A stretch of DNA of 64,000 nt from Angiostrongylus vasorum. Lineage: Eukaryota; Nematoda; Chromadorea; Rhabditida; Metastrongylidae. The position numbers were made by a program, and so were the translations under genes. Position 1 is the stretch's first letter. Every line of letters starts with the position of its first letter. Location: NCBI GenBank assembly GCA_018806985.1, contig JADANN010000149.1:806001-870000 (forward strand), in the 5' to 3' direction. The notes beneath the pieces were generated by a model. The model did not search any database, was not told where the DNA came from, and saw only the letters and a list, made by a program, of their open reading frames with translations. Below are positions 24,101 through 39,100 of the stretch, piece by piece.

Positions 24101-27100
24101 GCACCCGTAACCACTGCGCTATACGCGCCCGTTGAATGAACACACACATGCTGTATGAGCACCATCAAAACCATTTAGAGCGCAAACATCAAACGTTCTT
24201 GATCCTTGTATGTAATAACTAAATATTACCTTTACAAATGACAGTATAGCATTTGCAATATAAGCACCTCATCAGTAAGAAGTATGGAAGTAAATAAGCC
24301 GCGTATATACCAATATCATCGAAAATTCGGATAATACTTTTTTATACATACTTCTTCTATATAGATTACCAGAAAACTGAGGCCGATTTTATGGTTTCAA
24401 TTATCGACACCCGGTTTTTCATAGAGTTTTGCTTCTTGTATTCGTACTTATTTGGATACTTAAATCGCCTGTGTTCACTTGTTGTGCGGGCACCAACATA
24501 ATTTCCATTCTCCGGAGATTTGCTGGCTCAGCCATTGTGGTTCCCTGGAGTTCCGATGTGAACCTAGACGAAGCCTTCCTCATGTCGTCAGCATTTTAGG
24601 TGGTTGCCACACTTGTCGAACAGAAGGGGATTTGCCACCACGTCACTAGTCTGATACCAAGACAATGGTGTTTCTTGGTATGGTTTACTCTTAGCTGGGC
24701 TTTCAGATGGGAAACGCCGGGACTCCTCATCAGCTTGGGAGCCCCTACTGTAGGAATGAACCATCCGCTGTATATCACAGCCCGACACCCAGGAAAACCT
24801 CCCAGCCACGAAGTGGTGCTAAACATCGCAGGTATGCTCGCACTACAAACGATTTTAATACTCAGCTTCTTTTCTATATTCTAATGTGAAGACTGGTACG
24901 GGAAGGTTAGCGCGGTGGTTAGTGATGCAGTGAAGCAAAGTCGCTACTTCAACAACCTCCCCAACGCTTGCTTCAGTTCAACGTTGAAACGTCTTAGCCT
25001 GACTATCTCCAAAATTGCAAGGAGAATCGACTCGGTCAGCGTTCTACGACATTCATAAAGACGAAATCCTCAAGCAGCAGCTGAACAACATGCGAAATGT
25101 TCAAAAACCTTTGTGAACGATGAATGCGAAGGAATCGATTCGAATTGAAGAAGTGCTGGGATCTGCACAGTAGATGTGACGACGGATCATGAATAAACAG
25201 AAAAAAAAGTGATTGTCAGTATTTTGCCTCTGTGTTAATTTTGTTCAACTCAGACCAACGAATTTATCGTGCAACGTGTTTCGAAAGAATTATGACGGAG
25301 ATTATATTCTTGACGGTGTGGAGAATCGATGAAGACCAGCTCTCGTTGGCGACGACCACACGAAAGCACCATATGAAGCAAACACATCAAAGCACAGCTG
25401 TCAAAGCGATAAGTAAAACCCTCGCAAGAGTAATTAACTACTTCGGAGCGCTTTAATTAGACTGAAAAGTTAAAAGAACTCGACTCTCGCATGAACTGAA
25501 TAAATAGTAAAGTGATCGTCGTTATGATGTCTCTTTAATGATACAAAAAACAATCCGATACAGATGCTAAGATATGAGCAAAACTCGAAACACAGCTGAG
25601 AGAAAGACAAAGCAAGGGTCCCGGCTAATGTTGTGGATAGCACATGAGCTCTCGATAAGGATAATCATAGGCTGGAAACCCCATCCGCTATGAGATTCCG
25701 AATCCTGGCTAAACCACTAGACTGGAAAAGCATTTCCAAAAACTGAAAACGTGCACAAACAGCGTAACGTCTGCAGAAACTACTGAATGAACGAAAAGGA
25801 GTAATTCTGATGTATTTCACAGTGCTACCGCACCTCGTAATGCACAGTTAACAATGGGAAAACGGGAAGAACTAGTAAGAACTGCAAAATTGCTCCATTT
25901 AATGTACTCGTCTTACATTTCACTAAAGTACTATTTTCTCGAAAAAAAAACGCTGGAAAAGAGACAAGAACCACAAAAATTGTTCCGTCCAACATATTCT
26001 TCGTAAGTTTCACCAGTCAAGCACCACTTTTCCAAACAACGGCGGAAAAGTGACATGAACTGGTAAGAACTACGAAACTGTTCCTTGCAACATGCTCCCC
26101 GGACATATTACTAACCAAAGATAAATTTTTTCAAGAAGCCTGACAACCAATAATTAAAGAGGTCCTGCACAGTGAAAGCGTTTCCGAAAATGAATCTAGA
26201 ACATTCCCAAGCTCCAAAAAATTGGAATTGCGCGGTAGTGCAACACGTAAACCTGTAGCTGCTTGGCAAGGAATCCCAACTATTAAATGGTGTTCTTTTA
26301 ATGGAAAAAAAATGTTCACGGTCGAAAAACCTGCATTAATTTTACAGAGAACTTGTTGTTGTATTGAATGGAGTACATCCAAAAAACTGTACTTGATAGT
26401 TTCCACAGAAAGTAGTTTCGACGCAGCTTCGTTGAGTGGGTGAGTGCGGTAACGGAGGTTGATTGGCCGTCTGAGCGGTGTTGGGCTGAGCAGCACCACT
26501 GACAACTCGAGGATTCACCGCCGCCGGTGCTGTCGACTCGATTCTCAATTTCGACTTCGACTTGTCTCGCCGTGAATTTCGTCGTAGAATGTTCTTGATC
26601 TGTAACTATCAGCAAGAGTTATGCAACATATCTGCACAAATGACAAGAAATTACAGCTTTTTGATCGTTAGCGAGATTTTTGGATAATTACAACATTTAA
26701 ATTTAACAGCTCACAGACTGATGGAACAGATAACCCATTTACTGCCGCGCTAATTCTATAGACAGTTTCTCTGAAGTTTCATTTTAACGCTAAATTCGTT
26801 CAGAAATCAGATTTTCTCGAAATTGAAAGCAAAATTTTAAGCGTTTAAAAGTACTGACGCTAACGTGTCAGTCACTAACATCATAGGTGTATTTGGGGAA
26901 ATCATAAACGCTCTGCTTTACAAAAATCCCACATATCAACTGCCACAGAAAAAGTAAAAAAAAACGCAGCCTTTAAGGAACCGGAATCTTATCTTGCTAG
27001 AGCAAATAAAAGTTGTATCCTGTTGACGGAGGCTATGTAGATGCCACTAATGTTTACTTTCAACCAACACCATTATGAACCCAAATTTGTTTATTTCGCG

Positions 27101-30100
27101 TGCATTGAAATCAGTGGAAACGATTGCGAATGTGCTAAGCAGATTGTATGTTCGCTTTTAGTTTCATCTATTTTCATTATTACTGAATAAAATCTGTGGA
27201 AGTAGTTCGAATTCATTAGTAGCTTCATTCCTCTAACTGGACGTACTTTTTCCTGTTTTTCCTTCGCTCATCATTGCAGCTGCTTGATCCTCATTCGCTT
27301 TCCGGATAAGATTGTGCATGTCGTTGAAAGATGCTGCCGACACTCCCGATGGTACACCAACTCCGTATTGAGGTGCTTCCATCGCCGTAACGCCTTAAAA
27401 TTCTTCATCAAAATAGAATTTTATTACAACCCATATCTACTTTGATGACGTATATGGCATAGTGGTTATTACAGACTTCTAAAGTACTTCGTAATTCGTA
27501 ACTTCGTCACTGGTTCCACTCTAGAACCTTGACTAAAGCAAAACCCATATCGTCCCTAGGTCGGCAGATTCGTACCTCTCTTGTAGGAAAGAAACACTAA
27601 CTTAATTCACCGGTAAACCATCGCAAGTCTTTGTACAGGCCAAAGGTACTACGAATGGAGTCAAAGGCATGACGCATGCTTTAAGAATTAATGAATGTCG
27701 ATAGCTTTATTCTGCAGCTTTTTCCTATCCGCCCACATATACTTTACTTCAAAAAATCACTTATTCTTGTAAGCGCACTACTACAAAAAGGATCAAATGA
27801 GAAGTGCAGTTTTTTTAACGTCAATTCGGTATGCCACAGAATTCCCGCCCTCCACCTATTTTTTCCAAAAAGAAATCATTATGGTTTAAGACTTTCAACT
27901 CCTAGCAGGTAACTTATACCAAACACAAGAATTTACTTGTATCAGATGGATGGCGTTCGGGAACGATGTCACTGGCCGTGGACTTATCGTCGAACATCCA
28001 TTCACTCTGAAATATAAAGGACATAAGCGTGCATTCATCATGACAGAGAGTGTAGACCCATGCTTCAACTCTACAAACGACAAACTGTAAATGTGAAATC
28101 TTTAACAACAAAGTATAAAATCGATATAATGAAGTAATTTACGTAGTGTATTAAGGTTTCGATAATTTTGCATTGATCACTCATATGTGTCACCATTGTT
28201 GCCATATTATCGTCCGACGGACGAACAATGGACGGACCGAACATCAACGCCAAGTTACGTGTTTCCATCTGGAAGCAATCAATCAATTTACACAAACAAT
28301 TCATAATTATAGAATCCTTCCGGAAAAATCAATATTGTCGGCTATGCCTAGTTACACTAACATTTTATCTGACATTCTGAAGTACTGATGATGATAACAA
28401 CCGCAGTACAATTCAGTTGGAAAACATTACCATTAAAGTTACTTACTTACTTGATACTTGAACGCCCCGTCCTCAGTGGTTGTGCGGGCCCCAGCATGAT
28501 CACCATTTTCGGAGAGTTTGCTGGTTAAAGCCATTGTGGTTCTCTGGAATCCCGAGGTCAGGCTGGCCAAAGTCTGCCCTAGGTCGTCACCACCACAAGC
28601 AGTCGCAGCCCTTGTGGATCAGAGGGAGATTTACCACCATGCGACTTTAATACTAGGACGGTAGTGGATCCTGGTATTGGTTTACTCTTAGCTGGGCTTC
28701 CTGATGGAAAAAGCCAGACTCCTTCTCAGCTTGGGAGACCCTGCCGTGACAATAAAAGTTACGTGATGAAAATTCAAAAATAAAGCTTATGCTTTATTGA
28801 CGCCGTTAGATTTGCTGACGAGAAAAAAAAGACCTAAAAAAATCTTGAGAAGGAAGAAAAACGGGTTTGAGGAAAGTCACACCTTATTCACTTTACTATT
28901 TTTCGTAATCGCTGACAGATGATCTATCAGATAACGCAATGTGGCGTAATGATGTCGTGGTAACTTTCGTAACTGAAATACAGACATATCGTACTCTACC
29001 ACAGATCGATTTATTGATCGGTCAACTAGAACACAGAGTACGAAGGGTAGTACTGTATAACTCACCAAATTTCTTATTTTATGAAGACGATTGTGATGAT
29101 TCGATATCCGATTTGCATCAATAAAAAATGGATACAATTTATCAGTGAGAAGTGGCTCTGGCAATTTTCTTAGGAACATTTTCAAAAAACTCGACACCAC
29201 ATTCACGTCGCGCCATCGTGGATCACTCAAATCCAGCTGAAAACAGCGATAAAGATCGGCGTCAATACGAATACGGGTCGATTCCAAAGTCTTCCAAAAA
29301 CAAAGGTGCTCACATATTACGAGAAAAAACCAAATAATACTTCGATTACGTCTAATACAAGTAAGTATTGATTACTGGTATCGAGGTTAAACGAAAGTCG
29401 GTATTTATGGATATATCTACATCATTTGCCAGCTAATATAACACGGACTTCATGCGGGATTCACTGCCACCACGAAATCCGGCAGATCAGATCAGATCAG
29501 CAGATCACATCGGATGGCAATCGATCAATAATAAGCGTCTTGAAACGTCTGCCGAATAAAACTTCACCAATTTGGTGTTAGTTCAATAATACAAAAATGT
29601 ATTTCCTTCGCTCTCTCTAGCAGTATGGATTAAAACGACACCAATTATTCCAAAAAAATGATTCCATTCATCACAAATTTCTTAGCACGCTTCTAACTTG
29701 ATACTTGATACTCGCATGGCCCGTCTCACTGGTCGTGTGGGTGGCCCTCAGGATAATTTCTATCTTTTCGGAGTTTTGCTGGTTTAGCCACTGTGGTTCC
29801 CATGAGTCCCGAGGTCAGCCATACCAAAGTCAGCCCCAGGTCTTCACCACTATAGGCAGTCGCAGCCCTTGTGGATCAGAGAAAGATTTGCCACCATGCG
29901 ACTCTGAAACCAGAACGGTGGTGGATCTTGGTATTGGTGTATTCCTGATGGAAACTCCGGAGCCCTTCTCAGCTTTGGAGACCTTGCCAGAGGATGAATC
30001 CCCGCTGTACATCGCAGTTCGACACCCACCAGGAACATCTCCCAGCCACGATGAGGCGTAAACCGTTGGGAGGTAGCAAGCTTCTACTTTCAATTAGCAA

Positions 30101-33100
30101 ACAAAAAAAATCATTAGGAGCACCTAACTATTAATCAGGCACTCAAAAAAAAGCTATCGAAACTATAAAGATTAAGTCGGATAACGAAAACATATACGTC
30201 CTTGATTTCTTTATGTAGGGCAGAAAAAAGTGGAAAAATGACTGAGAACTAAAATTTCAACTTGCTAAGGAGTTCTTCACTAACCTTCTCCAACGTCATT
30301 GTGTCCAAACAATGACTAAGAGTTTCTTTTAACGCGTTCACGGCCGCTGTGTTACCGGGAATACGGTATATACCAACGGTGTCCAGTCCGTTTCCTTCGA
30401 CGACACTTACGCAAATTCGAACGACTAAAGGAACGAGCTGAAAAAAATGAACAGTACCAACACGACATTCTACTAGTAACTGAAAAAAGAATTGTTTAAA
30501 AAATGCAAATTAGCTGCATCTGACGAGGAACTTCAGCTGAAGAACGTTTGCAAATTGATAATCAAAACGGATAGAACGTTGTCCCGCAGTGAAGAAACAA
30601 AGGTATTTTTTTTTGCGAAAGCGGCAACACTCTTAGGAAGTTTCCTGTGATTTTTTAACAAGCGCTATCCTGTTCTTCAACTTCCTCTCCAGTGTCCAAT
30701 TTTCTTACAACTATTGGAGGAATATGCACAGCAACCAAGAAGTTTTTTCAGGAAAAAAGTCAGACTTAGTAGGTGGTTGGCGCTTTTTGTTCTGCACACA
30801 CATACAATTCTTGTAATGATTGAGCTTGGACCGATGATTTTCTTTGGAGCATGGCTAATTAACTTCTTTTCAAGACAGAGATGCTTCTGCTTAGTTAACG
30901 TTAATATTACGAATAAGAATAAAGAAAAACGAACGAAAGTTGGATAGACAGTGAAAACTTGTCTTGAAGCTATTAGTTCCTTCTAAACATAAAAGGAAAA
31001 AAAAACCCCCATAGTTGGGTAAACCATTCGGAGGGTAGAACTTTGTTCTGATACACTCAGTGTAACAGCATAGCAAAGCACAAAAAGAAAACGGAGATTA
31101 CTTACATCTTCAGGACCAGACGTCACACAATCGGCTAGTCGAATACCGAGTATATTTTGTGGTGCCGGCATTCCGGTAATGGAACCGGCAGCGTTGGAAG
31201 TGGAGCCACTGCCCGATACACCGGTGTGAACGCTACTGGAACCACCGCCACTGCTTTGCTTTCCGGCCTTAGGCTTCTTCCATTTATGACCTGATTTCGG
31301 CGTTGACGGTTCTGGAATTGCAAAAAATACTGGGACGCAGAACAGCACAGTTGTTTAAGTGTTATCGTTAATGGATTAGCAACATACCACCGTTCTCTCC
31401 AGAACTGCTATCTTTACTTGTACTCGGCTGAGCGCAATGTACGTCGTTAACAATTGTCCGCTTAGCTGACACTGGTGATTGCAAGTGTGACGACTTCGCT
31501 TTGTACCTAAAAAAACCCGTCTAAACACCAAGTACATCTATGAATTCTGGAAGCATAAAGTGAAGGTCGAAATTTCTTATAAATCAACTATGCTATCCAG
31601 AAAATCCTTTTACCACTACAAATTTGTAAAACGATCGAAAATCACTCCTTTAATCGATTCTGATCTCAAAAATTTACTGAAACAGCGCAACAGATATGAA
31701 AAGTCAATAAACGAAGGTAATCAGAAGAAAAAAAAACAGAATCCTATCCCGAAAAGTTGGAGCAACAAAAATCAATAGCACAATGAACCTATGCATAATC
31801 AGCTGATTGGTGGCCGATGCTGTGTGTCCATTGCGTTCAGATGGCGTCGATGACGATGAGGCGAGTGAAGCGGCCTGAAAACTAGTTACCGTGCGAAATG
31901 AGAGGAGAAGTTGTTCAATTATGGACGACATTCAATGGAGTGGAGAAGAATGAGAGAGAGAGATAGAGAGAATTAGAGAGTGGAAAAAAAGTAGAATGAT
32001 GCTGAGAGAAGGAAACGAGACGGACGGACGGACAGAAAACCTGTGTTAAGAAGAAACAGACAGGGAAATTTTGTTAAGAAAATGTCAATAAAATAATAAA
32101 TTAATTGAAAATTAAAAAAGAGGCCAGCAAAAAAAAGAAAAGAACTAGAGGATCGGTTTCTGAAAATTCATCAATTATTTGTATAACAGAGATGGTTGAA
32201 CTTTAATGAACAGTTGGAAGTAATGACAATACCACATAAATATAGTCGTTTAATCGACACGTTGATGCAGTTGCGAAGTGAATGAGTATTCATCCACTCT
32301 CTCATCTACACCACCCGAAACACGGAATAAATGTATGAAGTGCGCACGTTCACAATGGCCCCATACATCCACGCAAACCTAGGATAATGATGATGGACCA
32401 CGGACGAACGATAAATGTGAGCGGAGGCGGCGGCGGGGAGTCGACACGGTCATCATGGGTGGGTGTATGGAGTGCCCTTGGAAACGAAGATGATCGAAAA
32501 GGAGTACTTGAAACAATGTGAAAAATCTGGAAACGAGAAAATTTAAGAAACAGCTACATAAAAAGAGGATAAAATGGATAAAGCTCTAAGAGTTCATTAA
32601 TCCTTGAGGAATGCACCATGCATTCGACTTCATCTATACAATTACTCGCGGTGGCGTACTGATGTATTAAGTCAGTACTGCCATCCTCCCACATAAGTCT
32701 GCTAGAATATGTCGACCCCGGAAAGATGGAGGGCTTGGTGAGCTTGATGCGCGAGATCGATCGTATCTGTATTCTAGGACGCTTCTACCCACTGCGCCGA
32801 GTTATTTTGAGCAGTTACACAGATAATTAGTTTTGGTTCTAACTTTGATCCTCTATCACCACATTATCACCTTCATCGAGTATAATCGTATAAATGGAGA
32901 CCAATGAAGACATTTCGTCATGGTGTTGGTAAAATTAATGAAAGCTGTATGAATGTGGTAAACCTCATGACGACAACGTGATCAAACATTTCTTGGTGTA
33001 CTGATCGGAGCCGGCGTTAAGACGAAGGACAAACTTATAGCGTGAAATATTCTATAGGGACGAGTTGAATGCAAAACCCAACAACTACGAAAAGAAGTTG

Positions 33101-36100
33101 CCCTTAGAAATTTTACTAAACGTCACATCCGACTATTAGTAATACTACGGACTGATTTCACATAATCCCCTGCCGTCAAAAAACTACAGTAGGCAGCAAA
33201 TAAAAAAGTCAACATTACGGAATGAGTTATTAAGTTATTAATAGGCGTAGCTTCCATTGATTATCCTAATAAACAACGATATGGATAGGACGAAAAGCCG
33301 CACATTCACTATTGTCGCAATTTGAAAGCATAGTTTCTATGCCGACTCGAGAACAGGTAGATCTTCCGAATATTCGGACCTTTCAAAGGATTTTTTGAGC
33401 TCGAATATTCGGATAAAGAACGTGTTGAAATCCAGCAGACCCTGTTATACAACGCGAGATTTAGAGGTGGACGATAAAAAACATGGTTACTAGATTGAAA
33501 CGTAGCCATGAATTCGATTACCAGGAAATCCTTCGTATGTCGGAGATCATCGACTTATTAAAGCAATCAAAAAAATGTTCCAGGGAACACTGCAAACAAT
33601 GCTGGTTCATGAACTACCATATTTCTTGTACTTCTCAGTGAAGAAGCAAATGTTCAAAAAATTCTGCTGAACTAAGGCACTTCAGCAGGAATGATTAATA
33701 CTATGATGGCACTCCGATACTACAGACTATACAAAGACGAAAATTATAAAAAGAAATTGAGAAAATTCCTAGTTGCCGCTTTGATTAAACAATAAGATTG
33801 AACTAAGAGAAAAGGATACAAAAAAAGCTCTCGGCGTTGATCAATCTCTGAGGGATGTGCCATGCATTCGAATTCATTAAACGTCTTCCGAGGTGACTGA
33901 GTGCATATCTGGCCTTCATAATGAATGTATCGAGCCAGTGCTGCTATCCTCCCAGACAAGTATGGTACCAATTTGCCGACCCCGGAGGGATGGAAGGCTT
34001 GGTGGGCCATGGGCGCAGGGATCGATGTGTGTGCTGCACGGTGCCTCCGACCACTGCGCCACACGCGCCCTTAAGTAAAATAACATGAGAAAAAAGCAAA
34101 CGAAATCTGTAGTGCAAAGCGCCCAGAAACTCATTTTTACTAACTAAAAGCGGAATGGGTTTTTAGATAAGCCGAACTAACTTGCAGAAATTCTACCAAT
34201 GAAGGCTTAAATTTAGAGCGAGCTAAACATTCTTAAGAACGAACACAAAGGTACTTTTTAAAGAAACTCTAAATTCTAAAAATTTCGATAGCAACGAAAA
34301 AATCTAAATCTACTGAGGATGAAAACGAAGTATAAGGAAAGTAAAACAACCGGATAATAATTTTATAAATAGAGGATAAAAGTCAAATCTTCCAGCCTTT
34401 GATCAATCCCTGAGGGATGAGCGATGCATTCGACTTCACTGAGCATCGCTCGGAGGTAACTGAATGCACATATGGCCTTTACAGTGACTTGCGGTGGCCT
34501 ACCGATGTATTGAGCCAGTGCTGCTATCCTCCCAAATAAGTGTGCTACAGATCTGCTAAGCCCGGATGGACAGAAGGGTTGGTGAACCCGGGTGCGGGAT
34601 CAACCCAAAGACCATGCGTGTACTATGGTCACTAACTATACGTACGTAAATATTGCGCTATACGTGCCTAATTTGATAAGTGTGAACCAAGAACGTCAAC
34701 TACCTCAAAATAGTCCCATGAGGATTTTCAATCTTTCTTCAACCCCCTCCCGATCAATTTTCTAAGATAAAACAGACGACAAAGGAATGTATTAAGCGAC
34801 TGGTGAAAACGGAAAATAAAGCAAAATAACGTAGTCCCTGATATAACAGTGTGAGTAATGAAATGTGACCTATGCGATTTTCCAACACACAGTTTCCTGG
34901 ATCGTAACCTGCGACAATCAAGGTGATAGTCGACCTAGCAGAAAAGAAAAAACGTGACGAAGCTCATAGCATTGACAAACTTCGCTAAAACAAAATCGCG
35001 ACATGTTCACATATCATTATTGACGAACGGTGAATGTGTGTTCCTTGTGTATATGTATTCTTGTGAAACTTATGGATAGCCAAGGTAGCACCTGACGGTT
35101 CCAAGCTAACCAATAGTCTTCGATACTAGTCATCTAGAGTATTACACAACACAGTTTTAGATAACATTAAATGATGGAGAAAATTCCGATGTAAACCGCA
35201 CCAAGTATTCTGCTCACATTATGATAAGCCAGGTGTTAACCAAGAATGAAAAGTCGCTTAGCACTTCAGTTAGATGACATAGAAGTAATAACAATAACGA
35301 TATAAAGAAAATACACATTGATTCATTCCTGAGTGCTATTCCTATTAAATACTACTACACCACCACAATGATGTTGAGATATTTGCAAAACTCCGGACCG
35401 CAGGTGTCTGCGGTGGGAATATTTGCCGATTCGGGCTTCCCAGATCAATCCCGCTGACGGGTGATTGCTGATGGCACTGATCAACAGAAAACTATTTGAG
35501 AGACAGGCGAAACGAAGGAACCGCATAGTGTAGTGGTGGACGTGTTAGCCCCCGAAAAGGATAATAGCGCGTTCGTTCCCCCACCGCACGCACCTGCGGT
35601 CTGGACTTTTGCAAATATCTCAACGTCATTGTGGTTGTATCACACATAATACCCCTGCCATGAGAGAATGTAAAAAAGCAGCAAATAGAAAGTTAATTAC
35701 CATATCAGTTCACCCCAGAACAGGAACAATTTCGAGTCGCTGGATGGACTGAATTAGTCGTTGAGATACAACGTAAGATCGAGTAAAGATGAACAAAGAG
35801 AAGCTACAACGAGTGACTAACTAACACATAAGTCTCCTCCATTCCACAATCCAGCTTTATCACGCTGGCCGCTATAAAATGTCAATGTAGCCAAAGCCTC
35901 GCAAAGGAGTGATATCTGTCCGGGGAAATCGTGCAGTAATGATACGACTAAAGAATGTAACTCGATCTAATAAAGCGCAGAGCCGGCTGATAACTGGTTA
36001 TCGTTGAATGTGATAGTCCGAGTACCAAGCAATCCTAAACACAGAATGCAACCGTTTCCAATAAATCATCTCTGAAAAAAAAGCCGTTAAACCGCTTTCC

Positions 36101-39100
36101 TCTACAGTGACAACTGTGTACACTTGCGATCTCGGACTGCTTTGAAATTTTAGAATTACGAAACGATGCAGCACTGCGTTGATGACCGTACATGACCCAA
36201 TTTACGAGTGAACTATTAAGAAAATAAGAACGCCTAACACATGAAAGTAGAGGCTATCCTTTTCTGACATCACGTTCACCGCATGGTTCTGTCAGAAAAG
36301 AAGAAAAGCTAGACGGTGCACTTCAGTACTCCTACTGAAGTACAAAAATCAACTAGCCCTTTAAAAATAACAAACACTATGCAAGAGAGAGAACAAATAC
36401 GAACCACTATGTTTTCCCACATCGCGGAGTTATGCACTGTTTATGGAATTAGAAAATGAAATCTCATAAGCCACGTCAGAAAAGAAACACTGCACCATCG
36501 GGAGTGGTCCACTGATCATCAGAGTCCACGGGTGTGCGTTAAAAGTTGGAAGATTCTACAGGATGAAACCACAAGAAACACAGAATCATACGTTTCAACG
36601 AATTATGCCAAAAAATCCTAGACGTTCCTTCACCAAGTTTGTATTAGCAGATGAGTTATGAGATCACCATGGCTACGAGTAACAACAGAATATCGGTTTT
36701 TGCCACATCTAACTAAAAGATAGAAAGTCAACCAATACATTATATACATATATATATATATATATATAATATGTTTCTTAAAGAAAAATGCATACATACC
36801 AATGGAGATGGCCGAGATCGTATTCGCGTTCGGTTGCGACCTGGACCTGACGATCCACAGTATTTTCTCATCAACATGTTCTATGCTGATGGATTAGTAA
36901 TTTCCTTAGGAATCCCAAGAAGTTATCGTAAGCTGTTCTAGGTTTTCGGCCGTTTTCGGCACTTGAAAGTCGGCGCTTGTGTTTTAGAGAAATATTTACT
37001 GTATTAGGTCCTAAATCTTCTAGAACGACAACGATTCTTTCGATAAGCCGATCGATCGAAAACGGTGTAAAGTTCAAATAGTTTGCTTCGATAAAACATA
37101 AGAAAAGGAGAGAACTAGACATCTTTCATATTCGTCGTATACATAACAACTCCGCACATGTGTCGTGTGTGCTCAATTATCCCATAAAGTTCCACCTCGA
37201 AATGAAAAATTTCCCAATGTTCAGAGATCTTATAGCTTTTTTCATAGAATATTAACACATTAAGGGGAATATGAGGAAAATTTTATGAGTGGAGAAGCGT
37301 CCGCAGCTCATTCTCCGAGGGCAACTCATTTTCATTTATTCTTTAACCTTGTCACGTCTAAAAGCAAAGCTCTATACATCAAGAGCACGACGCATATCAC
37401 AAGTTCGCAACGATCGTATAGTCATTAAAGCTTTCCCCCATGCGGATGTAGAATGAGATACATAAGTAACGGGCAATACGTTAAGGAAAAAAAGTCTTTA
37501 GAAAAGAGCAGACTCCAAACTCGATTATAAAAGCAAGGTTTAGACCCTCCACTGGAAAAAAGGAAATCGCCCGGATCGTTGTACAAGCATTCTGGCGAAA
37601 AGAAACAGGTTTACACACTGATAATTGTTTCAGTTCTGATTGTACAAAACTTGCGAACAGGGAAAAAAACTATATGAACAAAATAAAAGTTGTACAAAGA
37701 TTAGAAATACCTCTTGTGGAAAATATATGAGGATAAGCAAGTTCACTAGGAATACAAGAAAGAGAAACGAGAAGAAAAGCGAGGACATCGCATCTTCGTC
37801 ACCAAATCGAAATTTTAAAATTAATTAAAAAAATAAATTAATCTACGTATAATACGTGCGTCCGGGTGCTTGTAGAGCAGTGGTCAGAGACGCCCTGCAA
37901 TACACGTGGGATCGATCCGTGCACTCATGGCCCACCGAGCCTTTCATCCCTCCGGGGTCGGCAAATTGGTACAAGACTTGTCTGGGAGGATAGCAGCACT
38001 GGCTCGATATATCGGTAGGCCACCGCGAGACATTGTAAAGGCCAGATATGCATTCAGTCACTTCCAAAGATGCTTAATGACGTCGAATGCATGGCGACAT
38101 CCTTCAGAGATTGAGCAACGCCAATAGCTTTATCCTTTATCCTTTATAATACGTGTGTATAATGTGTATCCCTGTTAATGATCGAGTGGAGCGTGTTCGA
38201 ATCAGTAAACTAGGAAACTCTTCAGTCGTCCTTTTAGAGCGCTTTTTTTTTGATCGATCAGATTTCATGTTCAAGGTCGTCATGAATAAAGTCCGATCAT
38301 TAAAGCATTGGTCTTCTCGGTTGTCAACAACAACTGTCCAGTATAAAAGAATTCTGCTGGGTGAATTTGTCTCATTCAAGCGGTGCTCCAGTGAGGATAC
38401 GTCTCGGTACGACGATGAAGACACCACGTCAAGAAGACAAACGACTGTTGACCATCGACTCGGATCATCGGCTCTCATAAAGACGAGAGACGTCGAAACG
38501 CTAACCGAATAAACATCTTTATCAACCTCGCGTTAGCTTAATAATCCAAGAAGGCACTGGTTTCCTCGTTGTGCGCTTCATATGAATGCGAACGCCCCAT
38601 GTTATACTTCCAACAAACAAGTACACAACAGCTATCCGCAACTAAATAACAAACCGTTGAGAAAGTTGAAGTAGAAAAATCCACTTCACGTCAGCTTAAA
38701 TGTTTCATTGTGCGAAAAGAATTATGAATAGAAAAATCCACTAATACTCGGTTAATTGGAGCACTGATCGAGTGTTGACGAGAATAAGTGCAAATCGGTG
38801 AGGTTGTTCGACGGAGTTCTAGACACTAGACGACAGCGTGGCATTTGTATTGAAATTTGAGAGGAGAAAAACTGGTCATAACGGGACCGGTGATGGTGAA
38901 CTACCACGAATTCTTCACGAAGTCGAATGTAAACGAGAAAAAAAGGGATCGCATGCGGTTGCCGAGGAACTGTCCGAATGCCGTGATGACGACGGATATG
39001 GGAAAACGCAGACAGAGGAAATTTAAATGGCGACACTCAACAGTAGACGGCTCCTAAGCCCTCATTCTCACGGAAATGGGCTGAAAAGGAGTTTCTTAAA

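Noticed and set aside
29705..30093. Overlapping open frames on both strands, up to 118 codons
   Set aside because: They coincide with the short retroelement family C and recur at 24590-24880 for the same reason.
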